Shown here: piece after piece, positions 1 to 9,570 of the stretch
Layout: each line of letters starts with the position of its first letter
How positions within the stretch are numbered: the first letter of the stretch is position 1
Assembly: GCA_937883755.1 (NCBI GenBank)
Contig: CAKZYA010000062.1
Span: 186,001-250,000, forward strand
DNA length: 64,000 nucleotides
From: an uncultured Flammeovirgaceae bacterium
GTDB taxonomy: Bacteria > Bacteroidota > Bacteroidia > Cytophagales > Cyclobacteriaceae
Direction of reading: 5' to 3'
The notes under the pieces: model-generated
Seen by the model: only the letters and a program-made list of their open reading frames with translations
What the model was told of the DNA's origin: nothing
Databases searched by the model: none
Position numbers and translations under genes: made by a program

Positions 1-183
1 TTCATTGAGCAAAAACTGAGCAATGTCCCAGGCACTGTCCAGATGGTAAATCCGATTCTCAACCGTACCTCTTTCTACCCACTTATCTATCTGATTAATC
101 CAATTGTCCACCTCCGTCGGAAGCTGGATCAGTAGATCAACCCACTTGTCTTCAACCCGGTAGAAAGTGCAGGTGACACTCAA
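1..183 (-). CDS. DUF1877 (YfbM-like) family protein, partial
   Basis: An open frame enters from the left edge of the window, so only the N-terminal 61 residues are visible. The start is inferred as TTG, because an in-frame TAA lies four codons upstream. The visible pattern is a start of the type SVTCTFYRV, followed by a Leu/Glu-rich stretch and HLDSAWDIAQFLL, which resembles the 'leKaWd-hfLL' motif of DUF1877 proteins. The family has no firmly known function. It begins about 20 bp after the stop of the oxidoreductase gene on the same strand and could be co-transcribed with it. The family call rests on motif memory only. Confidence 0.55.
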   Translation of the reverse strand, partial: MSVTCTFYRVEDKWVDLLIQLPTEVDNWINQIDKWVERGTVENRIYHLDSAWDIAQFLLNE

Positions 184-205
184 TGTTGGCTTGGTTTACC
201 TGAGT

Positions 206-1375
206 TTATAGATCAATAGAAATTTCTTGGTTACCCTGCTCAATAGATTGATAAATCGCCTCGATGATCTTCATATCGCGTATACCCATCTCCCCAGTGG
301 TTTTGATGGTTTCGTCCTGCATAATGCATTCGGCAAAGCGATCCATATGCACGGCCTGCTCCCGAATTTGGGGGAAATCCATGGCTCCTTCACTGGTTTC
401 TCCGGCCAGTGGCCCATAGTGGTAAGCTGGTTCTAATTGGAACCAACCGTTTTCAGCTTCAGCTCGAAGCAAGTTATAGTTCTGGTTATAGCTGGTTTTG
501 CATTCTGCTTTCAGCCCGCTGGGGAAGGTTAGGGTAAAGTGAATAGTTTCGTCTACCTCACTAAACTTCTCCATATCGGTTTTAAACTCCTCGGCTACTA
601 CCGAAACGGGTTCTTCACCTGAAGTATAACAGGCGGCTTGGATGGTATAAATACCAACATCCATCAGCGCACCTCCGCCAGCTCTTTCGTAGTCCAGTCG
701 CCACTGGGTAGGGTCACCAATGGTAAAGCCGAAATTATTTTGAATTCCTGTGAGCGAGCCGAACACTTGCTCCTCAGCCAATCGCATAATTTCCTGGTTG
801 AAGGGTTCGTAGTGTAGCCGATAACCCACCGCTAGTTGCACATTATTTTCATTACAGGCGTCAATCATCTGCTGACATTCATCTACCGAAATAGCCATTG
901 GCTTTTCACACATCACATGCTTACCAGCCTTTGCGGCCCGAATAGTATACTCAGCGTGCATGGAGTTAGGCAGTACTACATAGATGATGTCAATATCATC
1001 GTTATCGATCAGTTCGTCGTAATTATCATAGTTGTAAATATTACTATCGGGAATATTATATTTCTGCTTCCACTCTTCGGCTTTAGAAGGAGTACCGGTG
1101 ACAATACCCGCTAAGTAACATTTTTCGGTTTGTTCCAACGCCGGTGCTAATTGTCCATTGCTGTAATTCCCTAGTCCCACCAAAGCTAATCCTAAACGGT
1201 CTTTTTTTGCTGGAGTAGCATCGCTCTCACTGACTGTTTCGGCGGACTGATTAGGCGAAGAACAGGCGGAGCCAAGCAGTCCCATTGAAGTAGGTAAGAA
1301 CAAGCCAGCTCCGGCTCCTTGGGAAATACGTTTGACGAATTTGCGACGGGTAGTGTAGTAAGTAGGTTTTTTCAT
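206..1375 (-). CDS. Gfo/Idh/MocA family oxidoreductase, Tat-exported
   Basis: NAD(P)-dependent oxidoreductase of 389 residues, probably acting on a sugar or polyol. A twin-arginine signal is visible at the start (RR at residues 10-11, hydrophobic segment to about residue 37, then Ala-Cys), so the protein should be exported folded with its cofactor. The Rossmann motif GLGNYSNG is near residues 67-74 and the family's EKP signature (CEKPMA) is at 157-159, followed by the usual alpha/beta substrate domain with GGGALMDVG. Exported members are common in Bacteroidota sugar-degradation loci. The substrate cannot be read from sequence. It is divergent from the small gene to its right. Confidence 0.9.
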   Translation of the reverse strand: MKKPTYYTTRRKFVKRISQGAGAGLFLPTSMGLLGSACSSPNQSAETVSESDATPAKKDRLGLALVGLGNYSNGQLAPALEQTEKCYLAGIVTGTPSKAEEWKQKYNIPDSNIYNYDNYDELIDNDDIDIIYVVLPNSMHAEYTIRAAKAGKHVMCEKPMAISVDECQQMIDACNENNVQLAVGYRLHYEPFNQEIMRLAEEQVFGSLTGIQNNFGFTIGDPTQWRLDYERAGGGALMDVGIYTIQAACYTSGEEPVSVVAEEFKTDMEKFSEVDETIHFTLTFPSGLKAECKTSYNQNYNLLRAEAENGWFQLEPAYHYGPLAGETSEGAMDFPQIREQAVHMDRFAECIMQDETIKTTGEMGIRDMKIIEAIYQSIEQGNQEISIDL

Positions 1376-1517
1376 AGGTTGTGTTAATTTGTAGGATAAG
1401 CTAATTTAGGCAATTCGCTCAGGAATCATAATCCAAGGCATATTTTATGACTCATCCTTTTAGAGTCTAAACCTAGATTTTCTATCCTGACATAATTACA
1501 CAACCTAAAAAACTACG

Positions 1518-1802
1518 ATGAAAGACCGAATTAAAACGCAGCACCCCCAGGGCAAACAGGGAGTCAATATTGAAAAGAGTAAGTATGGACAAGTGAAAGC
1601 TGCCATTTTAGACTCCCTTCAAGGTAAGGAACTTACTCATACTGACTTGAGTAACGAAGTGTCTGAGCTGCTAAGAGGCTCATTTGATGGCTCTATTGCC
1701 TGGTACACTGAGACGGTGAAACTGGATCTAGAAGCTCGCCACCTAATTGAGCGGGATACAACCATGAATCCCGCTCGTTATCGGATTAGTTCGGTGGCTT
1801 AA
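1518..1802 (+). CDS. Small DUF6958-like protein
   Basis: A 94-residue basic, soluble protein without signal peptide. The sequence HPQGKQGVNI, a central KYGQVKAAIL helix and a late WYTETVKLDLEARHLIER segment look like the small winged-helix-like family annotated as DUF6958. The family assignment is from memory of its conserved end (VKLDLEAR-IER) and is not proven here. No function is known. It stands alone, divergent from the oxidoreductase and convergent with the DUF2306 gene, with only about 26 bp between the two stops. Confidence 0.7.
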   Translation: MKDRIKTQHPQGKQGVNIEKSKYGQVKAAILDSLQGKELTHTDLSNEVSELLRGSFDGSIAWYTETVKLDLEARHLIERDTTMNPARYRISSVA

Positions 1803-1828
1803 TCACTCTTATATATAGGAAAGACTTG

Positions 1829-2515
1829 TTAGGCTTGAGCAATTACTGCTGATGTGTTTGCTATTTTCTTTTTTCCGGCAAAATACCGACGGCGAAGAAC
1901 TGAAACAAGTGGGATACCAATAGCAGTGGGAAGTAACCAAGCGATAAACGCCGGGTCAGTTTGAACATTATTTACTAAGAAAGCAGTCACTGTGGCAATA
2001 TATGCCCCGGAGATACGGCTAATGTGATAGCGAATCCAACTTTTATTGGTCATACTTTTCTTCCCACTAAATATGCGGATGTCCGATACTAAGTCAACCA
2101 TTAGTAGACTTCCAAACACACTTACTAAAATTAGTATTCCCGTATTCTCGGTACCAAACTGAGTGATGGTTTGCCATACAGTGAACATTAAGCCCAATCC
2201 TACTGAAATCAGTAGTCCCCAGTCCCGTAGTTGACCTTGCTTCGCCCGTTGCCGTTTTAGCTGAAGTCCTCGGTAACCCGTCATGGTAGCGTATAGCGTG
2301 AGCAACCCAACGATCAATAGAAATGGACTGAACCGATATATAGCCAAGCCAAAAGCCGAAATAGCGACAAAAAGCATAGCGTAGTAAAAAACTTTTCCAG
2401 TAGCGTTATGCAGCTTTCCACCTTTCTTAGCCACGAAGGGAATAAACCCAACCGTAAGAGCAGTAAAACCAGCGATGATATGCAGAATTAGAACAATAGT
2501 TTGAGCGGTTTCCAT
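1829..2515 (-). CDS. DUF2306-like integral membrane protein
   Basis: A 228-residue polytopic membrane protein with about six hydrophobic segments. A His in the first helix (LILHIIAGFTAL), the cytosolic HNATGKVFYYAM loop and RYHISRISGAYIATVTAFLVNN near residues 163-182 match the layout of DUF2306/YozB-like proteins. In this family conserved His residues in helices suggest haem or metal contact, but no function is established. It ends in KKIANTSAVIAQA, a basic cytosolic tail. It is a single-gene unit, with an AT-rich gap upstream. Confidence 0.65.
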   Translation of the reverse strand: METAQTIVLILHIIAGFTALTVGFIPFVAKKGGKLHNATGKVFYYAMLFVAISAFGLAIYRFSPFLLIVGLLTLYATMTGYRGLQLKRQRAKQGQLRDWGLLISVGLGLMFTVWQTITQFGTENTGILILVSVFGSLLMVDLVSDIRIFSGKKSMTNKSWIRYHISRISGAYIATVTAFLVNNVQTDPAFIAWLLPTAIGIPLVSVLRRRYFAGKKKIANTSAVIAQA

Positions 2516-3134
2516 GAGCTTTATTTTTTTACTAAAAGTAGCATAGGAGCGTACTCGGTGCGAATGGAAGTTACCGAATGGTGGATTTCGCAGGATGAAT
2601 CGTTAAAACTAAATACTCAACCGGAAAAGAGAATGAAGATATTATCAAGTGCTTCTTAGAAAACACCTCCTTACTGAGCCTATTTCCAAAATTTTTTTGA
2701 GAGACCTTATTGTGAATATCTATATAAATATCATACTAAGTCACTTGTTTGAAACTAGCTAACATCACTTCACACAAGTGTGTAAATTATACTTTACTAC
2801 ACTAACTATTTAGCTAATCTATTGTCATACATCTTGGTAATAGTTAATCTATTATATTTTTATATAAATATTTGTTGCTTAGAAATTCTATTATATATAT
2901 TGTTATACGATGAGTAATATTATAATATATTTACATACCAGTAAAGTCATTTCCTCACAATATTAGCCGTATCACTACCTTTTTATCTCTTTCACAGATA
3001 ACAGTCTTTACCCCACATATTGATTTATCTTATTTTATTAATTATATTAGGATAATTTTTGTCATATGACAATATTTTCGCTTATTAATACAATATACTA
3101 TCATTTTCCTACTTCCTATTTAATGTCGCACTCT
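2516..3134. other. Long AT-rich intergenic region
   Basis: About 0.6 kb without a convincing gene. From about 2690 onward the DNA becomes very AT-rich (runs of TATATA and TTTATATAAATA), in contrast to the genes on both sides. A small palindrome CACACAAGTGTG lies near 2772. The AT-rich character continues past the first possible start of the next gene, which is why a later start was chosen there. It probably holds the promoters of both divergent genes, but no clean TAnnTTTG element stands out. Confidence 0.6.
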
Positions 3135-4445
3135 ATGAAAACCCTCATCAAATGTTGGGTAAAGAAACAGCTCCGTTACAGTCCATACTTTTATCAAAAG
3201 CTTAAAGCAGTTCAGCAAGAACGCGAGCTTAGTGTTTCAGAACTTGAGCGCCTAAGAAATGCGCGTTTCTTAAAGTTACTCCATAGGGCTTACAATAGAT
3301 CCTCTTTTTATCGAGACTTATACGATCAGTGGGGCGTGAATCTTCGCCAAATTCAGACTATCGAGGATATACCTAAGCTGCCAATCATTACTAAGCCCGA
3401 TTTACAGGCGCACAAAGAGAAAATGTTTGTTGGGCAAAAGTTTAATCGGGTGGATGCTTATACTAGTGGCACTTCGGGGCCACCTCTCCAAGTATATCGC
3501 GATTACCAGTCTACTATTCGAGAAGGAGCCTACCAGTGGCGGCAGCGAATTAGTTTCGGTCACTACCCAGGAATGAAGACAGTAGTACTACGGGGAAACT
3601 TGCATCGTGACCAGCGAGAGAAATATGATGCAGCTACCCAATCATTGTACCTATCCAGCTACCACCTTAGTGAGAAGAATGCACTCTGGTACTATGATAA
3701 AATTCGCCAATTTGCTCCTCATGCCATTTACGCTTACCCGAGCTCTATTGAATCGTTGGCTAATATTTTTCAGGTACTAGGAAAATCTGTAAATATTCCG
3801 CTAGTTTTCACTTCTTCTGAAACCTTGTACAATCACCAGCGCACTAAGATTGAAGATATTTTTGATACTCGTATTGTAGACTGGTATGGTAATGCCGAAC
3901 GTACTATTGCCTTAGAAGAAAAGACTGACGGTAAGTACCACGAATTACCTTTGTATTCGGTAAATGAATATTACGATGAATATACAGTAACTACTGGGTT
4001 AATTAATTTCAGTCTTCCACTGATCCGCTATCGGGTAGACGATATTATTAATCTGGATGAAAATAGCACTCGCAATATATCTGGTCATCGTCAAATCAAA
4101 GCTATTCAGGGAAGGAGCGACGATATACTGCTTTTACCAGATGGAAGTCGCATTGGTATGATATGGGGCGTATTTGACCGGATACCAAACCTCTTTCGGG
4201 CACAGGTTATTCAAAAAGAGATAGAAACCTTTCAGGTTAATTTGGTGGTAGGTTCTGAGTTTAAACGACAAGATGAAACATTCCTCCGCGACAAAATCAC
4301 GGAGTTCATGGGAGAGCAAGCTCGATATACTATTTCGTATGTATCTGATGATCAGATTATCCGAGCTAAATCTGGTAAGTACAAACTGATTATTAATGAG
4401 TTGCTTCGCAATAAGTCAAATGTTCCTAATTTGGTTACCGTTTAA
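3135..4445 (+). CDS. Phenylacetate-CoA ligase/CapK-like adenylate-forming enzyme
   Basis: Cytosolic protein of about 436 residues related to PaaK and capsule-associated CapK. The AMP-binding loop AYTSGTSGPPLQV, the SSETLYNHQR-KIEDIF and DWYGNAERT segments and LPLIRYRVDDII are all present in the family order. These enzymes adenylate a carboxylate and transfer it to CoA or another acceptor; CapK-type members sit in polysaccharide or secondary-product loci. Here it is an orphan, so the substrate is unknown. An in-frame ATG 69 bp upstream is possible, but the extra 23 codons are as AT-rich as the intergenic DNA and encode a poor N-terminus. Another ATG lies 12 bp upstream. Confidence 0.8.
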   Translation: MKTLIKCWVKKQLRYSPYFYQKLKAVQQERELSVSELERLRNARFLKLLHRAYNRSSFYRDLYDQWGVNLRQIQTIEDIPKLPIITKPDLQAHKEKMFVGQKFNRVDAYTSGTSGPPLQVYRDYQSTIREGAYQWRQRISFGHYPGMKTVVLRGNLHRDQREKYDAATQSLYLSSYHLSEKNALWYYDKIRQFAPHAIYAYPSSIESLANIFQVLGKSVNIPLVFTSSETLYNHQRTKIEDIFDTRIVDWYGNAERTIALEEKTDGKYHELPLYSVNEYYDEYTVTTGLINFSLPLIRYRVDDIINLDENSTRNISGHRQIKAIQGRSDDILLLPDGSRIGMIWGVFDRIPNLFRAQVIQKEIETFQVNLVVGSEFKRQDETFLRDKITEFMGEQARYTISYVSDDQIIRAKSGKYKLIINELLRNKSNVPNLVTV

Positions 4446-4461
4446 ACTGTAGCTAGAAACT

Positions 4462-5385
4462 TTAGCGATGGCTATCCTCATCTTCCAGCATACTTAGGTA
4501 ATTGTAATAGCGGCTCTCGTCAATTTCATTAGCATTTACCGCTTCGCGTACAGCACAACCGGGTTCATGCACGTGGGTGCAGTCGTAAAACTTACATTCG
4601 CCTAGCAATGCCCGCATTTCGGGAAAATAGTCACGCAACTCACCTTCATTAATATCCATTAATCCTAGCTCTTTAATTCCAGGAGTGTCAATAACAAAGG
4701 TTTCATCCTCAATTTGGAACATCTCAGCGTAGGTGGTAGTATGTACTCCTTTGTTAGCAAATGTAGAAACCTCTGATGTTTTCTGCTGAATACTGGGATG
4801 AACCTGGTTTAGTATAGTTGACTTCCCCACTCCTGAGTGACCAGAAAATAAGCTTACTTTACCATTCAGATGCTTTCTCAGAAGATCTATATCGGCAGTA
4901 TTTAGTGCTGAAATGCTCAGGCAAGAATATCCCACTTGCTCGTACAAATCCATAATAGCAGCCTGCAACTCTTGCTGATCTTCATCTAGCAAGTCAAATT
5001 TATTAAATACCAGCAGTGCCGGAATACGGAATGATTCGGCCGACACTAGAAATCGGTCAATAAACCCCAGTGAGGTACGGGGAAAAACCAAAGTAGCAAT
5101 TAAAACCGCCTGGTCGATATTGGCTGCCAGAATATGCCCGTGGTGTGCCTTTCGAGTAGATTTACGGATGATATAGTTTTCACGGGATAAGATTTCGGTA
5201 ATTACCGCAGTATTTTCCTCGTCATTTTCTTCTTTCACCACTACCTGATCACCTACTGCCACCGGATTGGTAACTTTCAGCCCTCTAATTTTAAACTTAC
5301 CCCGTAATCGAGCAGGGTATATCTGTCCGTCATCCGTTAGTACGCTGTACCACGATCCGGTCGATTTCATCACCAATCCCTTCAT
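4462..5385 (-). CDS. rsgA: Ribosome small-subunit-dependent GTPase A
   Basis: Circularly permuted GTPase (307 residues) that acts late in 30S subunit maturation. The N-terminal OB-fold is followed by G4 (NKFD, residues 128-131), then G1 (GHSGVGKST, 182-190), then G3 (DTPG, 233-236), the diagnostic permuted order. The C-terminal zinc site has Cys264, Cys269, His271 and Cys277. The start ATG overlaps the stop of waaA by four bases (ATGA), so its translation is probably coupled. A longer in-frame reading exists, but it only repeats waaA sequence in another frame. Confidence 0.96.
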   Translation of the reverse strand: MKGLVMKSTGSWYSVLTDDGQIYPARLRGKFKIRGLKVTNPVAVGDQVVVKEENDEENTAVITEILSRENYIIRKSTRKAHHGHILAANIDQAVLIATLVFPRTSLGFIDRFLVSAESFRIPALLVFNKFDLLDEDQQELQAAIMDLYEQVGYSCLSISALNTADIDLLRKHLNGKVSLFSGHSGVGKSTILNQVHPSIQQKTSEVSTFANKGVHTTTYAEMFQIEDETFVIDTPGIKELGLMDINEGELRDYFPEMRALLGECKFYDCTHVHEPGCAVREAVNANEIDESRYYNYLSMLEDEDSHR

Positions 5386-6647
5386 GATAAATAGCGCTCT
5401 AGGTAACTCACTGCTTTTTTCGTAGCTCCAGTATGGGTCTGCACGTAATTCTGACAGATTTCTGCCATTTGCTGCTGCTTTTCCTCTTCCTCCCAAACAG
5501 TCAGAAACTTATAACGCAAATCTTTTGTATCGTTTACTGTAAAAGCCCCATTCAGTTTAAGCAGGTCGTTTGCCTCTCGCACGTGTTGATAGCTGCGGTT
5601 ACCAAAGAATAGAGGCATTCCAAAAGTGGCGGGTTCTAATGTATTGTGCAGACTTTTTCCAAAAGCCCCCCCTACGTAGGCAAAGTCTCCGTAACGGTAT
5701 AGCGATGTAAGCATTCCTATATTGTCAATGAGCAATACCCGGTAATTAGATATTGTATTCTCTTTGGCTTGGGAGTAGCGGATAATTTTGTACGGAATGC
5801 CCTCCTCAATACGAGCCAAGTGCTCTTCTTCAATGTTATGCGGGGCAATAATAAATTTCATTTGTTCTTCAAACTCTCGGATAAATGGTAGTAGTACTTC
5901 AGTGTCGGGTGGCCAATTGCTACCAATGACCATTATCTTTTCATTTTCTTTAAATTCCTCTACCAGTTCAATTGTCTCAGCTTGATGACAAAGAGCTGCT
6001 ACCCGATCAAAACGAGTATCACCAGCTAGGGTCGTAGAGCGGATGCCAATATTCTCTAATAGCTTTCCCGTGAGTTCATCTTGTACAAAATAGTGCGTAA
6101 TTAGCCGCAACATATTCCGATAGAAGCCGCCGTACCACCGAAAGGCCACGGCATCGGGACGAAGTAAGGTAGAAACTGATATACTAGGAACATTATGACG
6201 CTTCAGTGCTTGCAAATAGCCATACCAAAACTCATACTTAATAAAAATAGCCACCGTGGGGCGAACCAGTTTGACAAAACGACGGGCATTAAAAAACCCA
6301 TCGAGGGGAAGATAACACACCAGATTAGCCAACTTATAATCTTTTCTAACTTCGTAGCCTGAGGGCGAAAAGAAAGTCAGAATGATGCAGGCATCCGGGT
6401 ACTTTTCTCTTAAGGCTTCAATAACGGGTCGTCCTTGCTCAAACTCACCTAGTGAGGCACAATGAAACCAAAAGCAGGGTTCTTCCAGCCGCATTTTCGC
6501 GAATCTCTCTAATTTTCTGAATACGCCTCTTTGCCCCTGTAAAAACGCTCGGTTCCTTTTCGAGAAAGGTACCGACAGATATAGCCCGATTTTTAGTAAA
6601 GTAATCCCAATCTGGTATAACCACATAGACAAGCTGAAAAAGTACAC
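5382..6647 (-). CDS. waaA: 3-deoxy-D-manno-octulosonic acid (Kdo) transferase
   Basis: GT30 glycosyltransferase of 421 residues that adds Kdo to lipid A precursors at the inner face of the inner membrane. The N-terminal hydrophobic anchor is followed by the family motif HCASLGEFEQGRP with its catalytic Glu, then KYEFWYGYL, and a C-terminal domain with the GNRSYQHVREANDL sugar-nucleotide region. Length is normal. It is the first gene of a two-gene unit with rsgA, overlapping by ATGA. It shows that the organism makes lipopolysaccharide-type lipid A. It is divergent from the DUF5686 gene. Confidence 0.95.
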   Translation of the reverse strand: MYFFSLSMWLYQIGITLLKIGLYLSVPFSKRNRAFLQGQRGVFRKLERFAKMRLEEPCFWFHCASLGEFEQGRPVIEALREKYPDACIILTFFSPSGYEVRKDYKLANLVCYLPLDGFFNARRFVKLVRPTVAIFIKYEFWYGYLQALKRHNVPSISVSTLLRPDAVAFRWYGGFYRNMLRLITHYFVQDELTGKLLENIGIRSTTLAGDTRFDRVAALCHQAETIELVEEFKENEKIMVIGSNWPPDTEVLLPFIREFEEQMKFIIAPHNIEEEHLARIEEGIPYKIIRYSQAKENTISNYRVLLIDNIGMLTSLYRYGDFAYVGGAFGKSLHNTLEPATFGMPLFFGNRSYQHVREANDLLKLNGAFTVNDTKDLRYKFLTVWEEEEKQQQMAEICQNYVQTHTGATKKAVSYLERYLS

Positions 6648-6848
6648 ATGCTTCTAACAAAGCTTTTGATGATATGTCCCAAAAGAAGTAAAGAAACAGT
6701 AAAACAACGCTATTTTTTTTTCAAAAAATCGCATACTACCCTCTTTTTCGTCCGAATTGTATTGGGTTAATCATTCTTGGTAGTTTATTGTTTGGTGAAA
6801 CAACCCTTGTCCTTGATATTGCATCCTGTACAGAGAAACCTCTTACTC

Positions 6849-9458
6849 ATGCGCTACCTTTATTGCTTTCTTCTACTTTTTTTAGCCACTATCTCGTCCT
6901 TGGCTCAGGGAGTGCAGGGTACTATTCGCAATGAGCGAGGGGAACCGTTGTCGTACGCTACCATTTACATTCAGCAACTAGAAACAGGCACTACCACCAA
7001 CGAAGAAGGTTACTACGAAATCAGGCTAGAACCAGGAACATACGATCTGGTTTTTCAGTATCTAGGCTACGCCTCCCAATCTCAATCGGTTACGGTTGGG
7101 ACCAATTTCCAAGAAATAAACATCACCCTACCTACCCAAACTATTCAGTTGAAGGAAGTGATTGTGAAAGCTGGTGCTGAAGACCCAGCCTACACGATTA
7201 TGCGAAAGGCTATTGCTAAGAGTAAATATCACCAAATGCAAGTGCAACACTATACGGCTCAAGTATATGTGAAAGGAGGTGGGCGAGTGAAGAAAACTCC
7301 GTTTTACCTGCGAAAACTATTAGAAAAAGAAGGCGTAGATAGCTCTACGGTTTTTGTATCGGAATCCATCAGTGAAATTACGTTTGAGCAGCCCAATACA
7401 TTGAAAGAACGGGTGATCTCGGTACGTAGTTCGGGAGAAGATAATGACACTAGCCCTAATGGTTTTATCTATGGCAGTTTCTACGAACCCGAGATTGCTG
7501 GAGCGATTTCCCCTTTATCACCCCGAGCGTTTGCCTACTACCGCTTTCGCTACGAAGGCAGTTTCTACGACCGAGGGCGCGAAATCAATAAAATCAGAAT
7601 AATTCCCCGCTCCAAAGGCGATGATGTATTTACTGGCTTAATTTATATTGTAGATGATCTGTGGAGCATTCACAGTCTCAATATGTTTACCTACAAGCAA
7701 GGATTCAAGATTCTAGCTAAGCAGATCTACGCACCTATTCAGGAAGCCGTATGGCTGCCCGTTACCTACAATATTGATGTCACCGGAAAGGTTCTTGGGT
7801 TTGATCTGGAATATAAGTATCTGGCTACCGTTAGCGACTATGATATTACGCTTAATCCCGACCTGGACGTAGCCGTAGAGGTAGTGGACGAGAAAATCGA
7901 TGAAGAATTAGCAGCAGCACTTATTCAGGAGGAAAAACTTGCTGCCCAGGCTGATACTATTACCGATCGTAAAACTGAAAAGCTATTTCAGCAAGAGCAG
8001 AAACTCACCCGTAAGCAACTCCGCAAGATGCTGCGGGAGTACGAAGACGATCTGGAAGAAGAAACTGAGACCGAAGATGTGGTATCGATTACGAGCATGA
8101 CCATTGATTCTACTGCGGCTAAATCCGACTCAGCTTATTGGGCAAAAGTACGCCCGGTTCCCCTGAACGAAATGGAGCGTAACAGTTATCAGAAGCTAGA
8201 TAGCTTAGCGGTAGTAGAACGAGAAGAGGAGGAGCAAGAACGTAAAGAGGAGGAACAAAAGAAAGAAGGTAAATCAGGTAATGGTTTTGACTTAGGTAAC
8301 CGCTTTTCGTTAGGCAAGCGGGTTTCTTTCTGGTTTAATTTTCCGATTCCTTATTACAATACGGTAGAGGGCTTTAACATTACGTTACCGATTAACTTTA
8401 GTATCAAGCTGAAAGATTCTAGCTACATTCAACCTCAATTATTGCCCCGTTATTCCTTCGCCCGCGAGAAATTTACCGGAAAAGGAGTCATCCCCTATTC
8501 TTTCAATAAGCAATGGAAAGTAACTGCTGAGGGTGGGCGGTTTATCAGTCAGTTTAATGAAGATGAACCCATCAGCCCACTGCTTAACACGGTATTTACC
8601 TTGCTGGGTAAGCAGAACTTTATGAAGATTTATGAGAAATCCTACGGAAAGCTAGGAGTACGCTATCGCCCGAATGACAAACTAGAGATACGCCCCTCGC
8701 TAGAGTGGGCCGAGCGTTACCAACTGTTTAATAATACTGATTACGCCTTATTTGATCGCAGCCGAGAGTATACTCCCAATGCTCCACCTAACGTAGAAAC
8801 TACGGTTGACTTTCCGATGCACCAAGCACTAATCTTCAGCCTATCGGGCGAATACGAACCATTTTTGAAGTACCGCATTCGCAATGGTAAAAAACGAGTC
8901 ATTGAGAACTCCTCACCTCAGTTTCGTCTCACTTACCGTAAAGGAATCTCATCACTACTCTCTAGCGATGTAGATTACGATTTTCTGGAAGTGGGAGCCA
9001 AGCATCAATTTGACATCGGTGCCCGAGGGCGACTATTTGCCAACGTCTACGCCGGAAGCTTTTTAAACAATCGGCAGACCTACTTTATGGATTTTAGACA
9101 TTTTGCTGGTAACCGCATTTTTCTGCAAGAATCCGATCCAGTAGGAAGCTATCGCTTGTTGGATTACTACTTGTACAGCACCCAAAAAAACTACTTTGCT
9201 AGTCATCTGTATTACCAGCTACGTAAATTTCTGATCACTCAGATCTTTCAAGTACGAATGCTAGGCTTGAAGGAGAATATCTTCGTTAATTACCTTAAAA
9301 CGGATGCATCCCCGCACTACACCGAGGTGGGCTATAGCCTAGACAATATCTTTCGTTTCTTCCGCGTAGAAGCCGTCGCCAGTTTTAACGATACTGAGTA
9401 CGTCGATTTCGGCGTCCGTATTGGTATTTCTACTAGTTTGGAAAATATGTTTGAGTAA
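6849..9458 (+). CDS. DUF5686/carboxypeptidase-regulatory-like outer-membrane protein
   Basis: An exported protein of 869 residues. The signal peptide (RYLYCFLLLFLATISSLAQ) fixes the start 24 codons after the first in-frame ATG. A CarboxypepD_reg-like beta-sandwich follows (about residues 21-100, GTIRNERGEPLSYATIYI), then the long DUF5686 region, an acidic Glu/Lys-rich linker near residues 430-490, and a C-terminal part of alternating beta strands ending in an aromatic-rich strand, as expected of an outer-membrane barrel. The family is restricted to Bacteroidota and its function is not established. It is monocistronic. Confidence 0.85.
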   Translation: MRYLYCFLLLFLATISSLAQGVQGTIRNERGEPLSYATIYIQQLETGTTTNEEGYYEIRLEPGTYDLVFQYLGYASQSQSVTVGTNFQEINITLPTQTIQLKEVIVKAGAEDPAYTIMRKAIAKSKYHQMQVQHYTAQVYVKGGGRVKKTPFYLRKLLEKEGVDSSTVFVSESISEITFEQPNTLKERVISVRSSGEDNDTSPNGFIYGSFYEPEIAGAISPLSPRAFAYYRFRYEGSFYDRGREINKIRIIPRSKGDDVFTGLIYIVDDLWSIHSLNMFTYKQGFKILAKQIYAPIQEAVWLPVTYNIDVTGKVLGFDLEYKYLATVSDYDITLNPDLDVAVEVVDEKIDEELAAALIQEEKLAAQADTITDRKTEKLFQQEQKLTRKQLRKMLREYEDDLEEETETEDVVSITSMTIDSTAAKSDSAYWAKVRPVPLNEMERNSYQKLDSLAVVEREEEEQERKEEEQKKEGKSGNGFDLGNRFSLGKRVSFWFNFPIPYYNTVEGFNITLPINFSIKLKDSSYIQPQLLPRYSFAREKFTGKGVIPYSFNKQWKVTAEGGRFISQFNEDEPISPLLNTVFTLLGKQNFMKIYEKSYGKLGVRYRPNDKLEIRPSLEWAERYQLFNNTDYALFDRSREYTPNAPPNVETTVDFPMHQALIFSLSGEYEPFLKYRIRNGKKRVIENSSPQFRLTYRKGISSLLSSDVDYDFLEVGAKHQFDIGARGRLFANVYAGSFLNNRQTYFMDFRHFAGNRIFLQESDPVGSYRLLDYYLYSTQKNYFASHLYYQLRKFLITQIFQVRMLGLKENIFVNYLKTDASPHYTEVGYSLDNIFRFFRVEAVASFNDTEYVDFGVRIGISTSLENMFE

Positions 9459-9570
9459 AAAAGTGTTTTAGTTCTGAATGTAGAGTTTTGAAAAAACAAT
9501 AGAATACCAATTTACACCCGCAAAGCTTAAGAGTGCTGTACTATGAAACCGTAATACTATAATACTATTT

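Noticed and set aside
2563-2658. Short open frame reading MEVTEWWISQDESLK...
   Set aside because: About 30 codons, no family resemblance, no initiation signal; treated as chance in intergenic DNA.
4462-5496. Longer rsgA start at 5496
   Set aside because: The added 37 residues are waaA sequence read in another frame. The ATGA overlap start is the family-typical N-terminus.
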